Shown here piece after piece: positions 39,519 to 39,565 of a DNA stretch of 39,565 nt; position 1 is the stretch's first letter; each line of letters opens with the position of its first letter. The stretch is from contig BA000048.1 of NCBI GenBank assembly GCA_000270325.1, positions 147,476 to 187,040 on the forward strand. The letters run 5' to 3'. Source of the stretch: Candidatus Caldarchaeum subterraneum. Lineage in GTDB: Archaea; Thermoproteota; Nitrososphaeria_A; Caldarchaeales; Caldarchaeaceae. A model generated the notes under the pieces. The model did no database searches, had not been told where the DNA came from, and saw only the letters and a program-made list of their open reading frames with translations. The translations under genes and the position numbers were made by a program.

Positions 39519-39565
39519 TCAAACACCTTGATACGTAGCCTCAACGAACCTCTCTTCAACGTCTC
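39519..39565 (-). CDS. Possible C-terminal end of a further gene (cut by window edge)
   Basis: One minus-strand frame gives DVEERFVEATYQGV then TGA at 39521-39519. The composition is protein-like but 14 residues are too few to name a family. The stretch between it and the tRNA (39400-39518) holds a T-run (about 39505-39510) and no gene. Confidence 0.25.
   Translation of the reverse strand, partial: DVEERFVEATYQGV

Noticed and set aside
1-39565. Search for CRISPR repeats, rRNA genes and long direct repeats
   Set aside because: No regularly spaced repeats, rRNA-like blocks or long duplicated segments were noticed on reading; short repeats could still be missed by eye.

Overview
This 39.6-kb window is archaeal. 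It carries archaeal or archaeo-eukaryotic versions of ThrRS, AlaRS, Spt5, SecE, L10/P0, L12/P1, L21e, RpoF (Rpb4), aEF1B, NAC, Pus10 and SRP54. Many genes have a TATA-like box about 25-30 nt upstream of a start codon with no leader, and TTG/GTG starts are common. Gene content and style would suit a thermophilic member of the Thaumarchaeota/Aigarchaeota (Caldiarchaeum-like) branch, but that placement is inference. No rRNA, CRISPR array or intact insertion sequence was seen.

Layout. 1-2.1 kb: 5' end of a SufS-like cysteine desulfurase and thrS, both minus. 2.3-5.3 kb: a small accessory island with a VapBC pair, a Dps-like ferritin, an IS110-like transposase ORF broken by one in-frame stop, and about 0.5 kb with no clear gene. 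5.3-7.6 kb: a short ORF, HflX, a PUA protein and NAC. 7.6-10.2 kb: an unusual HTH/ATP-cone/NrdD-like regulator divergent from argF. 10.2-13.4 kb: secE-spt5-L11-L1-L10. 13.4-18.8 kb, opposite strand: alaS, an ABC-2 permease and ATPase, and L12. 18.9-24.8 kb: DUF763, aEF1B, MobA, MobB, a small membrane protein, RpiA, DUF996, a TrmB-like regulator and a UbiE-like methyltransferase. 24.8-29.1 kb: a RecA-like/V4R fusion, a UbiA prenyltransferase, a class I isoprenoid-synthase-like protein and a KaiC-like ATPase. 29.2-34.4 kb: a presenilin-type protease coupled to a CitG-like protein, then a CoA-transferase/cyclase/HTH/membrane-protein operon divergent from a crotonase. 34.4-38.3 kb, minus: SRP54-Pus10-L21e-RpoF-DUF655. 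38.4-39.4 kb: a nucleotide-sugar epimerase running into tRNA-Ala(CGC).

Most notable points. (1) The Spt5 NGN domain is split by an insert of about 145 residues that looks like a beta-sandwich. (2) L12 is separated from L10 by a block on the opposite strand; flipping that block would restore an L10-L12...alaS order, and L10 ends early exactly at the junction. (3) A winged-helix/ATP-cone protein carries what looks like a dead anaerobic ribonucleotide reductase domain. (4) A relatively AT-rich prenyl-lipid-type cluster combines UbiA, a two-Asp-motif isoprenoid-synthase-like protein, a V4R sensor-like fusion and RecA-family ATPases. This cluster is the best candidate for an undescribed pathway.
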